DNA of 64,000 bases, taken from contig CAWJPY010000014.1 in assembly GCA_963844865.1 (NCBI GenBank), positions 62,001 through 126,000 of the forward strand, written 5' to 3'. The translations under genes were made by a program, and so were the position numbers. The notes beneath the pieces are model-generated. The model ran no database searches and had not been told where the DNA came from. It worked only from the letters and a program-made list of their open reading frames with translations. Origin of the DNA: CAWJPY01 sp963844865 (lineage in GTDB: Bacteria > Acidobacteriota > Thermoanaerobaculia > Thermoanaerobaculales > Sulfomarinibacteraceae). Positions 52,711 through 61,499 of the stretch are shown piece after piece; within the stretch, counting starts at the first letter, position 1; each line of letters opens with the position of its first letter.

Positions 52711-53985
52711 TCAGATCACGGTGCCGTCCGGGATGATGGCGTTCTTGGGGATGACCACGATCCCCTCGCGGATCGCCCAGCCAGCCCCGTCGGCTTCGTC
52801 CAGGTTGTTGCGGTTCGAGATGCGCACATCGCGACCGATCCGAGCGTTCTTGTCGATGATGGCTCCCTGGATCTCGGTTCCGGGCCCGATCCCCACGGGC
52901 GGAGCGTCGGCGGGGGCGTCGGGGAGGTGCGAGTCCACGCCCATCACCAGCGAGCGCCGGATGATGGCCCCTCGGACATCGGAGCGCAGGCCGATGACCG
53001 AGTCCTCCACGTTCGAGTCCACGACCCGCGAGCCGTCACCCAGCAGGGCGCGACGGAATCGGCACCCGTCCAGCCGCGCCCCCGGCAGGTAACGCGGCCG
53101 CGTGTAGATGGGCCACGCCCGGTCGTGGAAGGAGAACGGCGGATCGGGCTGGACCAGGTCCATGTGGGCGTCGAAGAAGGAGCGGATCGTCCCGATGTCC
53201 CGCCAGTACCCCTTGAAGAAGTGCGCCTGCACATGACGACGCCTCACCTCCGCCGGGATGATGTCGTGCCCGAAGTCGACGAGGTCGTTCTCCAGGGCCT
53301 CGTACAACGCCTGCTTGCGGAAGAGGTAGATACCCATGGAGGCGAGATAGGGCAGGTCGGCACGGACGTCGTTCTGCTCCAGAAGCTCGGGAGAGACCTC
53401 CATGCCGGCCCGCGCCGCCTCGTCCGCCGGCTTCTCCCTGAACTCCACGATCCTTCCCTCGTCGTTGACCCGGACCGCGCCGAACCCCGCGATCTCGCGC
53501 GCGCTGCACGGTTTCACGCCGACGGTGATGTCCGCACCGTGCTCCAGGTGCTCGTCCACCAGCTGGCGGTAATCCATCCTGTAGATGTGGTCCCCCGCCA
53601 GGATCAGCACGTGGTCTCCCGGAACGTCATCCAGGGCGCGGATGTTCTGGCGCACCGCGTCCGCCGTGCCCTGGAACCACGTCTCGCCGCTCGGGGTCTG
53701 CTGCGCGGCCAGGATCTGCACGTAGCCACGGGAGAACGCGTCGAAGCGGTAGGTTCTGCCGATGTGGCGATGCAGCGACACCGAGTTGAACTGCGTGAGC
53801 ACGTACATCCGTTCCATCTGCGAGTTGATGGCGTTGGAGATGGGCACGTCGATCAGCCGGTACTTGCCCGCGATGGGCACCGCCGGCTTCGACCTGAGGG
53901 CGGTGAGGGGGTAGAGGCGCTGGCCGCGCCCGCCACCCAGAATCAACACCGTCACCGACCGGGCGACATCGTTCACCAGGCTCAT
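52711..53985 (-). CDS. glgC: Glucose-1-phosphate adenylyltransferase
   Basis: A 424-residue enzyme making ADP-glucose for glycogen synthesis. Signatures: the nucleotide loop LILGGGRGQRLYPLTALRSKPAVPIAGKYRLIDVPISNAINS, YVQILAAQQT, WFQGTADAVRQN, ILAGDHIYRMDY, FREKP, and a C-terminal left-handed beta-helix with repeated hexapeptides (SVIGLRSDVRGAIIRRSLVMG, IGPGTEIQGAIIDKNARIG). The ATG at 53985 follows AAGGGAGGGG. A promoter-like pair lies upstream. No glgA/B is seen in the window, so glycogen genes are not clustered here. Confidence 0.95.
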   Translation of the reverse strand: MSLVNDVARSVTVLILGGGRGQRLYPLTALRSKPAVPIAGKYRLIDVPISNAINSQMERMYVLTQFNSVSLHRHIGRTYRFDAFSRGYVQILAAQQTPSGETWFQGTADAVRQNIRALDDVPGDHVLILAGDHIYRMDYRQLVDEHLEHGADITVGVKPCSAREIAGFGAVRVNDEGRIVEFREKPADEAARAGMEVSPELLEQNDVRADLPYLASMGIYLFRKQALYEALENDLVDFGHDIIPAEVRRRHVQAHFFKGYWRDIGTIRSFFDAHMDLVQPDPPFSFHDRAWPIYTRPRYLPGARLDGCRFRRALLGDGSRVVDSNVEDSVIGLRSDVRGAIIRRSLVMGVDSHLPDAPADAPPVGIGPGTEIQGAIIDKNARIGRDVRISNRNNLDEADGAGWAIREGIVVIPKNAIIPDGTVI

Positions 53986-54012
53986 GGGGCCCCTCCCTTC
54001 CTGGAGAGCTCC

Positions 54013-54040
54013 ACTATAGACCCCGCCCCCCAGCCGTCCA
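54013..54040 (-). promoter_or_regulatory. Candidate sigma-70-type promoter of glgC
   Basis: TGGACG (54040-54035) and TATAGT (54018-54013) on the minus strand are 16 bp apart, with the start ATG 28 nt further down and a good ribosome site between. The rest of 53986-54221 shows no gene. Confidence 0.45.
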
Positions 54041-54221
54041 CGAGATTTCCTGCGCGGTGGCGGCCCGGACCCCTGCTGGACGGATCCGGTTGGGCGCGCC
54101 CCGTGGTCGGCGAGCACGCTGTGCGATCCCACTCTCCGTCATGTACCAAGTGGAAACCCGAGACGCCACATTCCCTCGGGGTGCTGCGCACGATCACCGC
54201 TATGCGCGCGACGCCGCGAGC

Positions 54222-55979
54222 TCAGGAGCCTCGATTCCAGCGCAGGCGGGCGAAGGCCAGCGAGGAGCGGATCATGGCGGCCCCCAGGCGAAGACGGTCC
54301 ACGGGCTCCGGCGGTCCGAGCTCCCCTGCGAGCCACCTGCGCAACGCCTCGGAGCGGCGCAGCTTGCCCGAGGAGGTTCGAGGCAGGGTGCCCGGAGGCA
54401 GGACCTCCACCAGGTCGGGGTCCAGCCCGGAGGACGTCCGCACCGCGGCCCCGCACTCCGTGGCCATGGACGAGAAGCGATCGCGGGCCACACCCCTTCG
54501 CGCCTCCACCAGCAGGAGCAGCCGCTCGCTAGATGCACCCTCGGGCAGCCACGACGCGGCGACCGAGCACCCGGTCCGCACTCCCGGCACCCTTTCAACC
54601 GCGTCTTCCACCTCGTGGGGCGAGTGGTTGCGTCCGCGCAGAATGAGGACATCCTTGGCCCGGCCCACGAGGTAGAGACGCCCCTCATCGAGGAAGCCCA
54701 GGTCGCCGGTGTCCAGCCAGCCGTCGCGCAGGGCCTCCGCGGTGGCCTCCGGCTGATCCAGGTACCCCTCCATGAGCGAAGGACCGCGAGCCAGGATGCG
54801 TCCCACCCGCGCCGCGGGAAGGTCGTCGCCCGACGGTCCCACCACCCGGATCCGGAAGTCCGGCAGGGGCCGGCCCACGCACACCAGCTCCACCCCGTCC
54901 TCGCACGGCGCCGCACGTCCCTCGACGGCCAAAAGGTCGCGGTCGAAGCACCGGCTTTGAAATCCACGGCCGACGTCCGAGAAGGTCACCGCCAGGCCCG
55001 CCTCGGCCAGACCGTACACGGGAACCAGTGCCTCGGGGCGAAACCCCCAGCGTGCGAAGCGCCCCTGGAACGCGCGGAGGACGCCCGGCGCAACCGGCTC
55101 GGCCCCGTTCAGCGCCATGCGCCAGCAGGACAGGTCCACGCCCTCGAGCTCCTCGTCCTTGATCCGGTCCACGCACAGCCCGAAGGCGAAGTTCGGGGCC
55201 GGCGAGATGGAAGCCCGGTAGCGGGAGATGGTGCGCAACCACAACGCCGGGCGGGCCACGAATGTCTCCGGGGCAAGGAGCGTGAGCGTGCCCGGCTGAT
55301 GGAGGGCGGGCAGGACGCACCCGATGAGGCCCATGTCGTGATACAGGGGCAGCCAGCTCACACCGCTGTCCACGTTGCCCATCTCCGGCTGCGGCCAGAA
55401 GCTGTTGAGGCGCGCCGCCTGTGCCACCAGCGCCCCGTGGCTGAGGGCCACGGGCTTCGGATCCACCGTCGAGCCCGACGAGAACTGGACCAGCGCCCGA
55501 TCATCCCGGCCCACCGACGCAGGGTGAGCGTCTCCGGGAGGGAGGTCGTCAAGCGTCGCACACCCCAGAGCGGGCCGGGCTGCGGCGGCCGCACGCCCCA
55601 GCAGGCGCCGCACCCGGCGATCGGTGATCACGAGACGGGCGCTGACGAGCCGCAGCATGCGGGCAGTGCGGACCAGGTACTCCTCCAGACGCCCGAGCCG
55701 GAGGGGGGGATACAGGGGCACGGGGACGGCGCCGGCCAGGAGCGCGCCGAAGAAGCCGTCGAAGAACTCGATCCCGGTCGGCAGGACCAGGGCCACGCGG
55801 TCCCCCGGCGTCACGCCACGGGCTTGCAGCGCCCCGCAGACCGCGACCGCCCTGGCTCCCACCTCCGACCACGGGTACCACGTGGCGACCTCGTGCCCAT
55901 CGACGAACCGGAGACCATGGCGCGGGTCACCGGCCGCCCGCACCAGCAGGTCATTCAGGGTCGCGCTCGATCCCTGCAT
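54222..55979 (-). CDS. Fatty acyl-AMP ligase (FAAL-type adenylating enzyme)
   Basis: A 585-residue AMP-forming ligase that activates a fatty acid and passes it to a carrier protein. The FAAL wording is clear: LVQFSSGSTVDPKPVALSHG (A3-like motif), WLPLYHDMGLIG, VPVYGLAEAGLAVTFSD, and C-terminal GWLDTGDLGFLDEGRLYLVGRAKDVLILRGRNHSPHEVE with the Lys of LPRTSSGKLRR. FAALs feed acyl-AMP to acyl carrier proteins rather than CoA. It overlaps the ACP gene by 29 nt and lies in an operon with a type III polyketide synthase and a methyltransferase, suggesting loading of a lipid starter. Confidence 0.9.
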   Translation of the reverse strand: MQGSSATLNDLLVRAAGDPRHGLRFVDGHEVATWYPWSEVGARAVAVCGALQARGVTPGDRVALVLPTGIEFFDGFFGALLAGAVPVPLYPPLRLGRLEEYLVRTARMLRLVSARLVITDRRVRRLLGRAAAAARPALGCATLDDLPPGDAHPASVGRDDRALVQFSSGSTVDPKPVALSHGALVAQAARLNSFWPQPEMGNVDSGVSWLPLYHDMGLIGCVLPALHQPGTLTLLAPETFVARPALWLRTISRYRASISPAPNFAFGLCVDRIKDEELEGVDLSCWRMALNGAEPVAPGVLRAFQGRFARWGFRPEALVPVYGLAEAGLAVTFSDVGRGFQSRCFDRDLLAVEGRAAPCEDGVELVCVGRPLPDFRIRVVGPSGDDLPAARVGRILARGPSLMEGYLDQPEATAEALRDGWLDTGDLGFLDEGRLYLVGRAKDVLILRGRNHSPHEVEDAVERVPGVRTGCSVAASWLPEGASSERLLLLVEARRGVARDRFSSMATECGAAVRTSSGLDPDLVEVLPPGTLPRTSSGKLRRSEALRRWLAGELGPPEPVDRLRLGAAMIRSSLAFARLRWNRGS

Positions 55980-56226
55980 GCAACCTCCGCACGGTCGTCA
56001 CCAGATCTTCCACGCTGGCGATCGCCCCCTCACTCTCCGGATCCAGGCACACGCGGAATCGATTCTCCACCTCCACCACCAGGGTCAGACTCTTGAGAGA
56101 ATCCAGCTCCAGGTCCGCCAGCCTCGTGTTCGGGTCCAGCTCCCCCTCCCACCCCAGGTGCTCGCGCGCGATCGCGGCGATGCCATCCAGGATCTCGCGG
56201 TCGGTCAGCACCGGTGCCTCCTCCAT
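55951..56226 (-). CDS. Acyl carrier protein
   Basis: A 91-residue carrier protein: LTDREILDGIAAIAREHLGW, then LADLELDSLKSLTLVVEVENRF with the phosphopantetheine Ser43 in the DSL motif, and a third helix SVEDLVTTVRRL. The C-terminus HAGIERDPE overlaps the FAAL start by 29 nt, so translation is coupled. It begins 22 bp after the polyketide synthase stop. It most likely carries the acyl chain from FAAL to the type III polyketide synthase. Confidence 0.92.
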   Translation of the reverse strand: MEEAPVLTDREILDGIAAIAREHLGWEGELDPNTRLADLELDSLKSLTLVVEVENRFRVCLDPESEGAIASVEDLVTTVRRLHAGIERDPE

Positions 56227-56248
56227 CGACCAGGGCCGTCCCCGCCCG

Positions 56249-57298
56249 TCACCAGCGCAGCAGGACCAGCTCGGAGCAGAAGCCGGGCCCGAGTGCGACC
56301 ATGAGTCCCCAGCTTCCCGGGGGTGGGGGATCGTTGGTGAGCACGTCCTCGAGCACCACCAGCACCGAGGCCGAGGACAGGTTCCCCACCTCGCGGAGGA
56401 TCCGCCAGGTGACGGCCAGATCCCGGCGCTCGAGCTGCAGCGCCTCCTCCATCCGCTCCAGCACCCGGGGGCCGCCGGGGTGGGCCACCCAGCGGGAGAT
56501 GTCCGATCGCTCGAGGCCGTGGCCCGCCAGGAAGGCGTCCACGTCCCGCCGCAGGTAACGGCTCACCATCTCCGGGACCTCGGCCGACAGCACGATCCCG
56601 AATCCCCGTTCCGACACCCGCCACCCCATCACCTCCTCGGAGTCGGGGTAGAACACGGACTGCGTTCCAACGACCCGTGGACCCGAGCCCGCCAGGTCCG
56701 CCCCCGCCACGACCACCGCCGCCGCCCCGTCACCGAACAGCCCCGAGGCGATCAGGTTCGGGATCGACAGGTCCTCGCGCTGCAGGGTCAGGGAGCACAG
56801 CTCCACCGACAGCAACACCGCCACCTGGTCGGGAAACGCGCGCACGTAGTCGGCGGCCCGGGCCACCCCCGCCGTGCCCCCCACGCAGCCGAGCCCGAAG
56901 AACGGCATCCGCTTCACCCGCGGCGGCAGCCCCAGCCGGTTCACGAGACGGGCGTCGATGGTGGGGGTCGCGACGCCGGTGGCGGTCACGAAGAGGAGTG
57001 CGTCCACCGCACCGACGTCCAGGCCGGCGACCTCGAGCGCCCCCCGGATCGCACGCTCCCCCACCTCCTGAGCGACCCGGATCCAGGCGTCGTTGGCCTC
57101 GCCCCAGCTCTTCAGGCGCGGATACTCCTGGATCGGCAACGCGAGGTGCCGACCGCCCACCAGGACGTTGCGGTGCAGCTGCTCAAGCCTGTCGGGGTTG
57201 AAGATCCTGTCTCCCCAGTGCTCGCGGAACGCCGCCACCAGGGTCTCCTGGTCGTAGAACTGCGGCGGGAACGCGCTCGCGACGCCGCTCAGCCTCAC
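56249..57298 (-). CDS. Type III polyketide synthase (chalcone-synthase-like)
   Basis: A 349-residue homodimeric ketosynthase that extends an acyl starter with malonyl-CoA and cyclises the product to an alkylpyrone or alkylresorcinol. The catalytic triad is visible: FFGLGCVGGTAG (Cys138), VAHPGGPRVL (His273) and VGNLSSASVL (Asn306), with FATATGVATPTID and GDGAAAVVV around. I start it at GTG 57298 (VRLSGVASAFPP, a typical family start); the frame continues further upstream into the methyltransferase gene without family resemblance. It sits between the methyltransferase and the ACP/FAAL pair. Confidence 0.92.
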   Translation of the reverse strand: MRLSGVASAFPPQFYDQETLVAAFREHWGDRIFNPDRLEQLHRNVLVGGRHLALPIQEYPRLKSWGEANDAWIRVAQEVGERAIRGALEVAGLDVGAVDALLFVTATGVATPTIDARLVNRLGLPPRVKRMPFFGLGCVGGTAGVARAADYVRAFPDQVAVLLSVELCSLTLQREDLSIPNLIASGLFGDGAAAVVVAGADLAGSGPRVVGTQSVFYPDSEEVMGWRVSERGFGIVLSAEVPEMVSRYLRRDVDAFLAGHGLERSDISRWVAHPGGPRVLERMEEALQLERRDLAVTWRILREVGNLSSASVLVVLEDVLTNDPPPPGSWGLMVALGPGFCSELVLLRW

Positions 57299-57368
57299 CC
57301 ACCACCTCGATGGCGCGGGCGTACCGCCCGGCGTCTCTTCGTCCCGTGCAACGGAGTCATCGCAGAGT

Positions 57369-57920
57369 TCAACCGCTCCCCGTCGGGGCCTGTTCCAGCC
57401 CCGCTCGACGGAGGGCAGCCTCCTCAGCCGCAATGCGCACCCTGAGGATGAGCGCGTTGGCAGCGCCGAAGAGGAGCGCCGTCACCCACGCGGCGTGGAC
57501 CAGGGGCAGGGCCACGATCTCGATTGAGACGCCGACATAGTTCGGGTGGCGAAGCCAGCGGTACGGACCGGAAGACACCAGGGGCCGATCGGCGACGACC
57601 ACCACACGGGTGGTCCACCGCCGTCCCAGGGTCCGGATCGCCCACAGTCTGAGCCCCGCTCCTGCCGCCAGCGCCAGCAGCATCGCCGCTGCGAGCGCCG
57701 GCACAAGGGGCCGTCGCGCCAGCCACACCTCGGCCGGCGCAGCGACCAACCACCCGGTGTGCAGAGCGACCATCCACGGGTAGTGGCGAGCGCCGCTCTC
57801 CACGCCGCCCCGCGCCATCAGGTGACGAACATTGCGGCGCGAGATGCCAAGCTCCACCAGCCGCATGGCGGCGACGACCCCCACCAGGGCCGTGAACAGC
57901 ACCCGGGAATCCGTCCACAT
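57369..57920 (-). CDS. Isoprenylcysteine carboxyl methyltransferase-family membrane protein
   Basis: A 183-residue membrane methyltransferase with about five hydrophobic segments (VLFTALVGVVAAMRLVELG, LVPALAAAMLLALAAGAGLRLW, VALPLVHAAWVTALLFGAANAL) and the SAM-binding SSGPYRWLRHPNYVG motif of the ICMT family. In Bacillus and other bacteria such enzymes lie next to type III polyketide synthases and methylate alkylpyrones at a hydroxyl; the same pairing here suggests O-methylation of the polyketide. It is the first gene of the four-gene set, 70 bp before the synthase start. Confidence 0.88.
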   Translation of the reverse strand: MWTDSRVLFTALVGVVAAMRLVELGISRRNVRHLMARGGVESGARHYPWMVALHTGWLVAAPAEVWLARRPLVPALAAAMLLALAAGAGLRLWAIRTLGRRWTTRVVVVADRPLVSSGPYRWLRHPNYVGVSIEIVALPLVHAAWVTALLFGAANALILRVRIAAEEAALRRAGLEQAPTGSG

Positions 57921-57968
57921 CAGGTCACGCGCAGGGCACGGGCCCCGAGGCCCCTGCCGAGGACCGGC

Positions 57969-58577
57969 TCAGGAGTTGCCCACCTCCGCCTCCAGGGACG
58001 AGAGGTCCGGCACCTGCGGGTTGTTCTTGGCGATCGACCGGAGCCGCGCCAGGGCCTTCTGGGCCTCGTCGTGGCGGTGCAGGTCGAAGTGGTACACGAT
58101 CACCTCGTTGTACCACGCCTGCCAGTGGTCGGGGGCGACCGCGATGGCCTTGTTCAGGAGCTCGAGCGCGCGCTCGGGCTGCTGCAGGTTCCGGTACACC
58201 ACCGCCAGGTCGGTGAGGACGTTGGCATCGCCGCCATCCTTCTCCAGGGACTGTTCGTACCACAGTCGCGCTTCCTGCCAGCGACCGGCATCGAAGTAGA
58301 GGTTGCCGAGCGCCACCATCAACCCCGTGTCCCCTGGGCTCTGCGCCAAGAGGGTCTGCAGCTCGGCCGCCTGCTGCATCAGCTTCTGGTTCTCAGGGTT
58401 CTGGGCAGCTTCGGACCCCACCGGTGGGTGGCCGGCGGGCAGCTCCGCGCCCTGCGCGCCGCCTTGCCGCGCCGCGGCTCGGGCGGGGGGGATGGGCTGC
58501 CCTTCGGCCAGCACGTAGCCCAGCGTCAGACCCACGATAAGGCCCACGGCCAGGGTGAACAGGGGGTGTCGGTGCAT
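57969..58577 (-). CDS. Membrane-anchored TPR protein
   Basis: A 202-residue protein: an N-terminal signal anchor (LFTLAVGLIVGLTLGYVLA), a Pro/Ala linker, then three TPR-like units (TGLMVALGNLYFDAGRWQEARLWYEQSLEKD, NVLTDLAVVYRNLQQPERALELLNKAIAVAPD, WYNEVIVYHFDLHRHDEAQKALARLRSI). TPR repeats make protein contacts; the layout recalls CcmH/NrfG-like or assembly chaperones. It stops 48 bp before the methyltransferase gene on the same strand and may be the first gene of the lipid cluster, although a functional link is not shown. Confidence 0.85.
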   Translation of the reverse strand: MHRHPLFTLAVGLIVGLTLGYVLAEGQPIPPARAAARQGGAQGAELPAGHPPVGSEAAQNPENQKLMQQAAELQTLLAQSPGDTGLMVALGNLYFDAGRWQEARLWYEQSLEKDGGDANVLTDLAVVYRNLQQPERALELLNKAIAVAPDHWQAWYNEVIVYHFDLHRHDEAQKALARLRSIAKNNPQVPDLSSLEAEVGNS

Positions 58578-58674
58578 CGAGGTCTCCGTTCGTGCTCTGG
58601 TCCGATCCGTCGGGATCAGGGCCAGGGGTCTGTCCGAGGCGTCGTCGCCACCGGGATGATACCTGATCCCCCGG

Positions 58675-59895
58675 TCACGCGCGGCCCGTCTCGGAGCCGT
58701 CCGGCGCCCTCGCCGCCTCGCGACCGCGGCGGCGCATCGCAGCCACCACGCCCCACCCCACCGTGCTCGCCGCCAACATGGCGACGGCGCCGCTCCGGAA
58801 CGGCCAGGACGCGCCCCAGGACCCGTACGCAAGCTCCGCCCAGAACGGACCCACGATCCGTCCCAGGCTCGACAACGACTGGTAGATGCCCATGACCCCG
58901 CCGACCTCCTCCCCGGCGACCAGCTTGGAGGCGAGGGCGGAGAGCGACGGCGAGGCCATGCCCTGCCCCAGGGCCAGCACCGCCAGAGCTCCCAGCAGCC
59001 AGCCCATGCGGTCGAGCTGCGGCAGCACCGCCAGGGCGAAGCAGGCCAGCAGCGTGCCCACGGCCACGAGACGTCCCTCACCGAACCGCCGGGCCAAGGC
59101 GCCCGCCAACCCGCCCTGGATGATCGCCCCCAGAACCCCCGCATAGACGAACAACCAGCCGATGGAGGCGGTCGTGAAGCCGAAGCGCGCCTGGCCGAAC
59201 TGGGCGAAGGTGGTCTCGAAGTTGGAGAACGCGAAGATGATGAGGAAGACCATGGCCAGGGCCGCGCCTACGAGGGGATGGGCGAGCGCCCCGCGCAGGG
59301 CGCGGGCCGTCAACGGGAAGCTGCGGCGCTCGCGCCGCTCCTCCGGGGCCGTCTCCGCGAGGACCAGGGCCACGAGGATGAGCGCCGTCCCGGAGGTGAC
59401 GGCCGCCGCGACCCCGGGCAGCCACGTGGCCACTCCGGCAAGGAGCCCCCCGATGCCGGGACCGCAGATGAACCCGAGGCCGAATGCGGCGCCGATGATC
59501 CCCATCCCCCGGGTGCGGTTCTTCTCATCGGTGATGTCCGCGATCACCGCCTGGGCGGTGGCGATGTTGCCCCCGGAGATGCCGTCCACGATCCTCGACA
59601 GGAAGAGCACGGTCAGGGACCCCGCGAAGGCAAACAGGAGGTACCCCACCACCGAGCCGGCCAGGGACACCAGGAAGATCGGCCGCCAACCGTAGCGATC
59701 CGAGAGACGGCCCAAGATCGGCGCCGCCACGAACTGCATGATGGAGAACGAGGCCATCAGCAGGCCGAAGACCGCCGGCGACGGTCTGTACGTCTCGGCG
59801 TACAGCGGCAGGAAGGGGATCACGATCCCGAAGCCCACCAGGTCGATGAAGACGATTAGAAAGACGATGCCGAGCGTGGCCCTGTGACGATGCAC
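58675..59895 (-). CDS. MFS transporter (TetA/MdtG-like)
   Basis: A 406-residue drug:proton antiporter-like protein with 12 membrane segments. Motif A-like GRLSDRYGWRPIFLVSL lies between helices 2 and 3, with GIVIPFLPLYAETY (helix 1), DGISGGNIATAQAVIADIT and GIIGAAFGLGFICGPGIGG (motif C-type) in the N-half. It starts at GTG 59895 with AGGAGGATC upstream. No regulator is adjacent; the substrate is unknown. It is not clearly in the lipid cluster but could export its product. Confidence 0.88.
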   Translation of the reverse strand: MHRHRATLGIVFLIVFIDLVGFGIVIPFLPLYAETYRPSPAVFGLLMASFSIMQFVAAPILGRLSDRYGWRPIFLVSLAGSVVGYLLFAFAGSLTVLFLSRIVDGISGGNIATAQAVIADITDEKNRTRGMGIIGAAFGLGFICGPGIGGLLAGVATWLPGVAAAVTSGTALILVALVLAETAPEERRERRSFPLTARALRGALAHPLVGAALAMVFLIIFAFSNFETTFAQFGQARFGFTTASIGWLFVYAGVLGAIIQGGLAGALARRFGEGRLVAVGTLLACFALAVLPQLDRMGWLLGALAVLALGQGMASPSLSALASKLVAGEEVGGVMGIYQSLSSLGRIVGPFWAELAYGSWGASWPFRSGAVAMLAASTVGWGVVAAMRRRGREAARAPDGSETGRA

Positions 59896-59971
59896 GTCGC
59901 GGATCCTCCTCCAGGAGTCGCGAGATTGTATCGCAGCTTCCCGGGGCGACCCAGGCCCGAGCGGTTGCCGC

Positions 59972-61408
59972 TCAGCGCCTCCAGAACTCCACGGACAACA
60001 TGGCCAGCAGCGTGAAGATCTCCAACCGACCGAAGAGCATGAGGGCCGCCAGGGTGAGCTTGACGGTGCCGGGGAAGTGGGCGAAGTTGTCGTACGCCCC
60101 CACCTCGCCCAGGCCCGGGCCCACGTTGCCGATGGCCGTGAGCGATGAGGAGATCGCGGTGAGGACATCGTAGCCGTGGGCCGCGACCACCGCCGCGCCG
60201 ACCGCCGCGAGCAGCAGGTAGGCGGTGAGGAAGGCCCAGATGCCGGAGAGAACCGACTCCGAGACCACCGTGTCTCCGTACTTCACCAATCGCACCGCGT
60301 GGGGATGGATCAGACGGTGCAGCGTCACGCGCAACGACCGGAACGCCAGCAGCGCCCGCAGACTCTTGACGGCCCCACCCGTGGAGCCCGACATGCCCCC
60401 GAGGACCATGAGCGCCAGCAGCACCACCAGGGCCAGACTCTGCCACTGCTCGAAGTCCGTCGTGACATAGCCGGTGGTGGTCATCACCGACACTCCCTGG
60501 AAGGCAGCCATCCGGATGGTGTCCAACAGGCGCTGGCCCGGAAGGTGGACGGTCACGGCGATGATGACGACCGCCGCCGCCACCACGGCCAGGAAGTAGC
60601 GCAGCTCCGCGTCCTTCCAGACCTCCCGCGCTCGGCCCGTGAGCAGCCGGTAGTGCAGGACGAAGTTGATCCCCGCGAGGAGCATGAAGACGGTGATGAT
60701 CCACTCCACCGCCGGCGAGCCGAACGCTCCCACCGACGTGTTGCGAGTCGAGAAGCCACCGGTGGGCAGGGTCGTCAGCGCGTGGCACAGGGCCTCATAG
60801 CCGTCCATTCCCGCCAGCCGGAGCAGCAGCCACTCCGCCGCGGTGAGACCCACGTAGATGCCCCACAGGGACCGCGCCGTGGCCGCCAGGCGCGGCCGCA
60901 CCTTGTCCACCACCGGGCCCGGCACCTCGGCCTTGAAAAGCTGCATGCCGCCGATGCCGAGAAGCGGCAGGATGGCGATGGTGAAGAGGATGATCCCCAT
61001 GCCTCCCAGCCACTGGGTGAGGGCCCGCCACAGCAGCAGCGAGCGCGACAGCGCACCGGTGTCCGCCACCACCGTCGAACCCGTGGTGGTGAAGCCCGAC
61101 ACCGCCTCGAAGAGGGCGTCCACAGGCCCGAGGGCGCCGGAGAAGAGGTAGGGCAGGGCGCCCAGCAGGGAAACGGCCAGCCAGGCGCCCCCCACGATGA
61201 GAAATCCGTCCCGGGGGCGGATGTGGCGGCTCGACGGCCGGCTCAGGGTCAGAAGCGTCGCCCCACCCGCCCCCGCCACCACCATGCTCGCCAGATACGG
61301 GGAGAGGCGCTCACCGAAGATCCCCGCGGCCAGCAGCGGGACGCCCAGGAAGGCGGCCGTGAGCACCAGCAGGCGCCCCAGGAGGTGCACCACCAGGCGG
61401 CGATTCAC
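59972..61408 (-). CDS. trkH: Potassium uptake protein TrkH
   Basis: A 478-residue K+ channel-like translocator with four P-loop repeats: SGFTTTGSTVVADT, LTTLPTGGFSTRN, SVMTTTGYVTTDF and SLTAIGNVGPGLGEVG, whose conserved Gly form the selectivity filter, plus LGGMGIILFTIAILPLLGIGGMQLF. It pairs with TrkA, encoded 91 bp upstream on the same strand (trkA then trkH). It imports K+ driven by the proton gradient or membrane potential. Confidence 0.93.
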   Translation of the reverse strand: MNRRLVVHLLGRLLVLTAAFLGVPLLAAGIFGERLSPYLASMVVAGAGGATLLTLSRPSSRHIRPRDGFLIVGGAWLAVSLLGALPYLFSGALGPVDALFEAVSGFTTTGSTVVADTGALSRSLLLWRALTQWLGGMGIILFTIAILPLLGIGGMQLFKAEVPGPVVDKVRPRLAATARSLWGIYVGLTAAEWLLLRLAGMDGYEALCHALTTLPTGGFSTRNTSVGAFGSPAVEWIITVFMLLAGINFVLHYRLLTGRAREVWKDAELRYFLAVVAAAVVIIAVTVHLPGQRLLDTIRMAAFQGVSVMTTTGYVTTDFEQWQSLALVVLLALMVLGGMSGSTGGAVKSLRALLAFRSLRVTLHRLIHPHAVRLVKYGDTVVSESVLSGIWAFLTAYLLLAAVGAAVVAAHGYDVLTAISSSLTAIGNVGPGLGEVGAYDNFAHFPGTVKLTLAALMLFGRLEIFTLLAMLSVEFWRR

Positions 61409-61499
61409 CGTGCCCTCCCCGGCGCCGCCCGGGCACCCCGGCCAACGGGAGACGCCACGCGCCGGGAGGATCCGCGGGCAGGGCCCATCTCCGCTCCGC

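Noticed and set aside
54057..56096. 679-codon plus-strand open frame across the fatty acyl-AMP ligase
   Set aside because: Antisense shadow; the minus strand encodes a full FAAL with all motifs.
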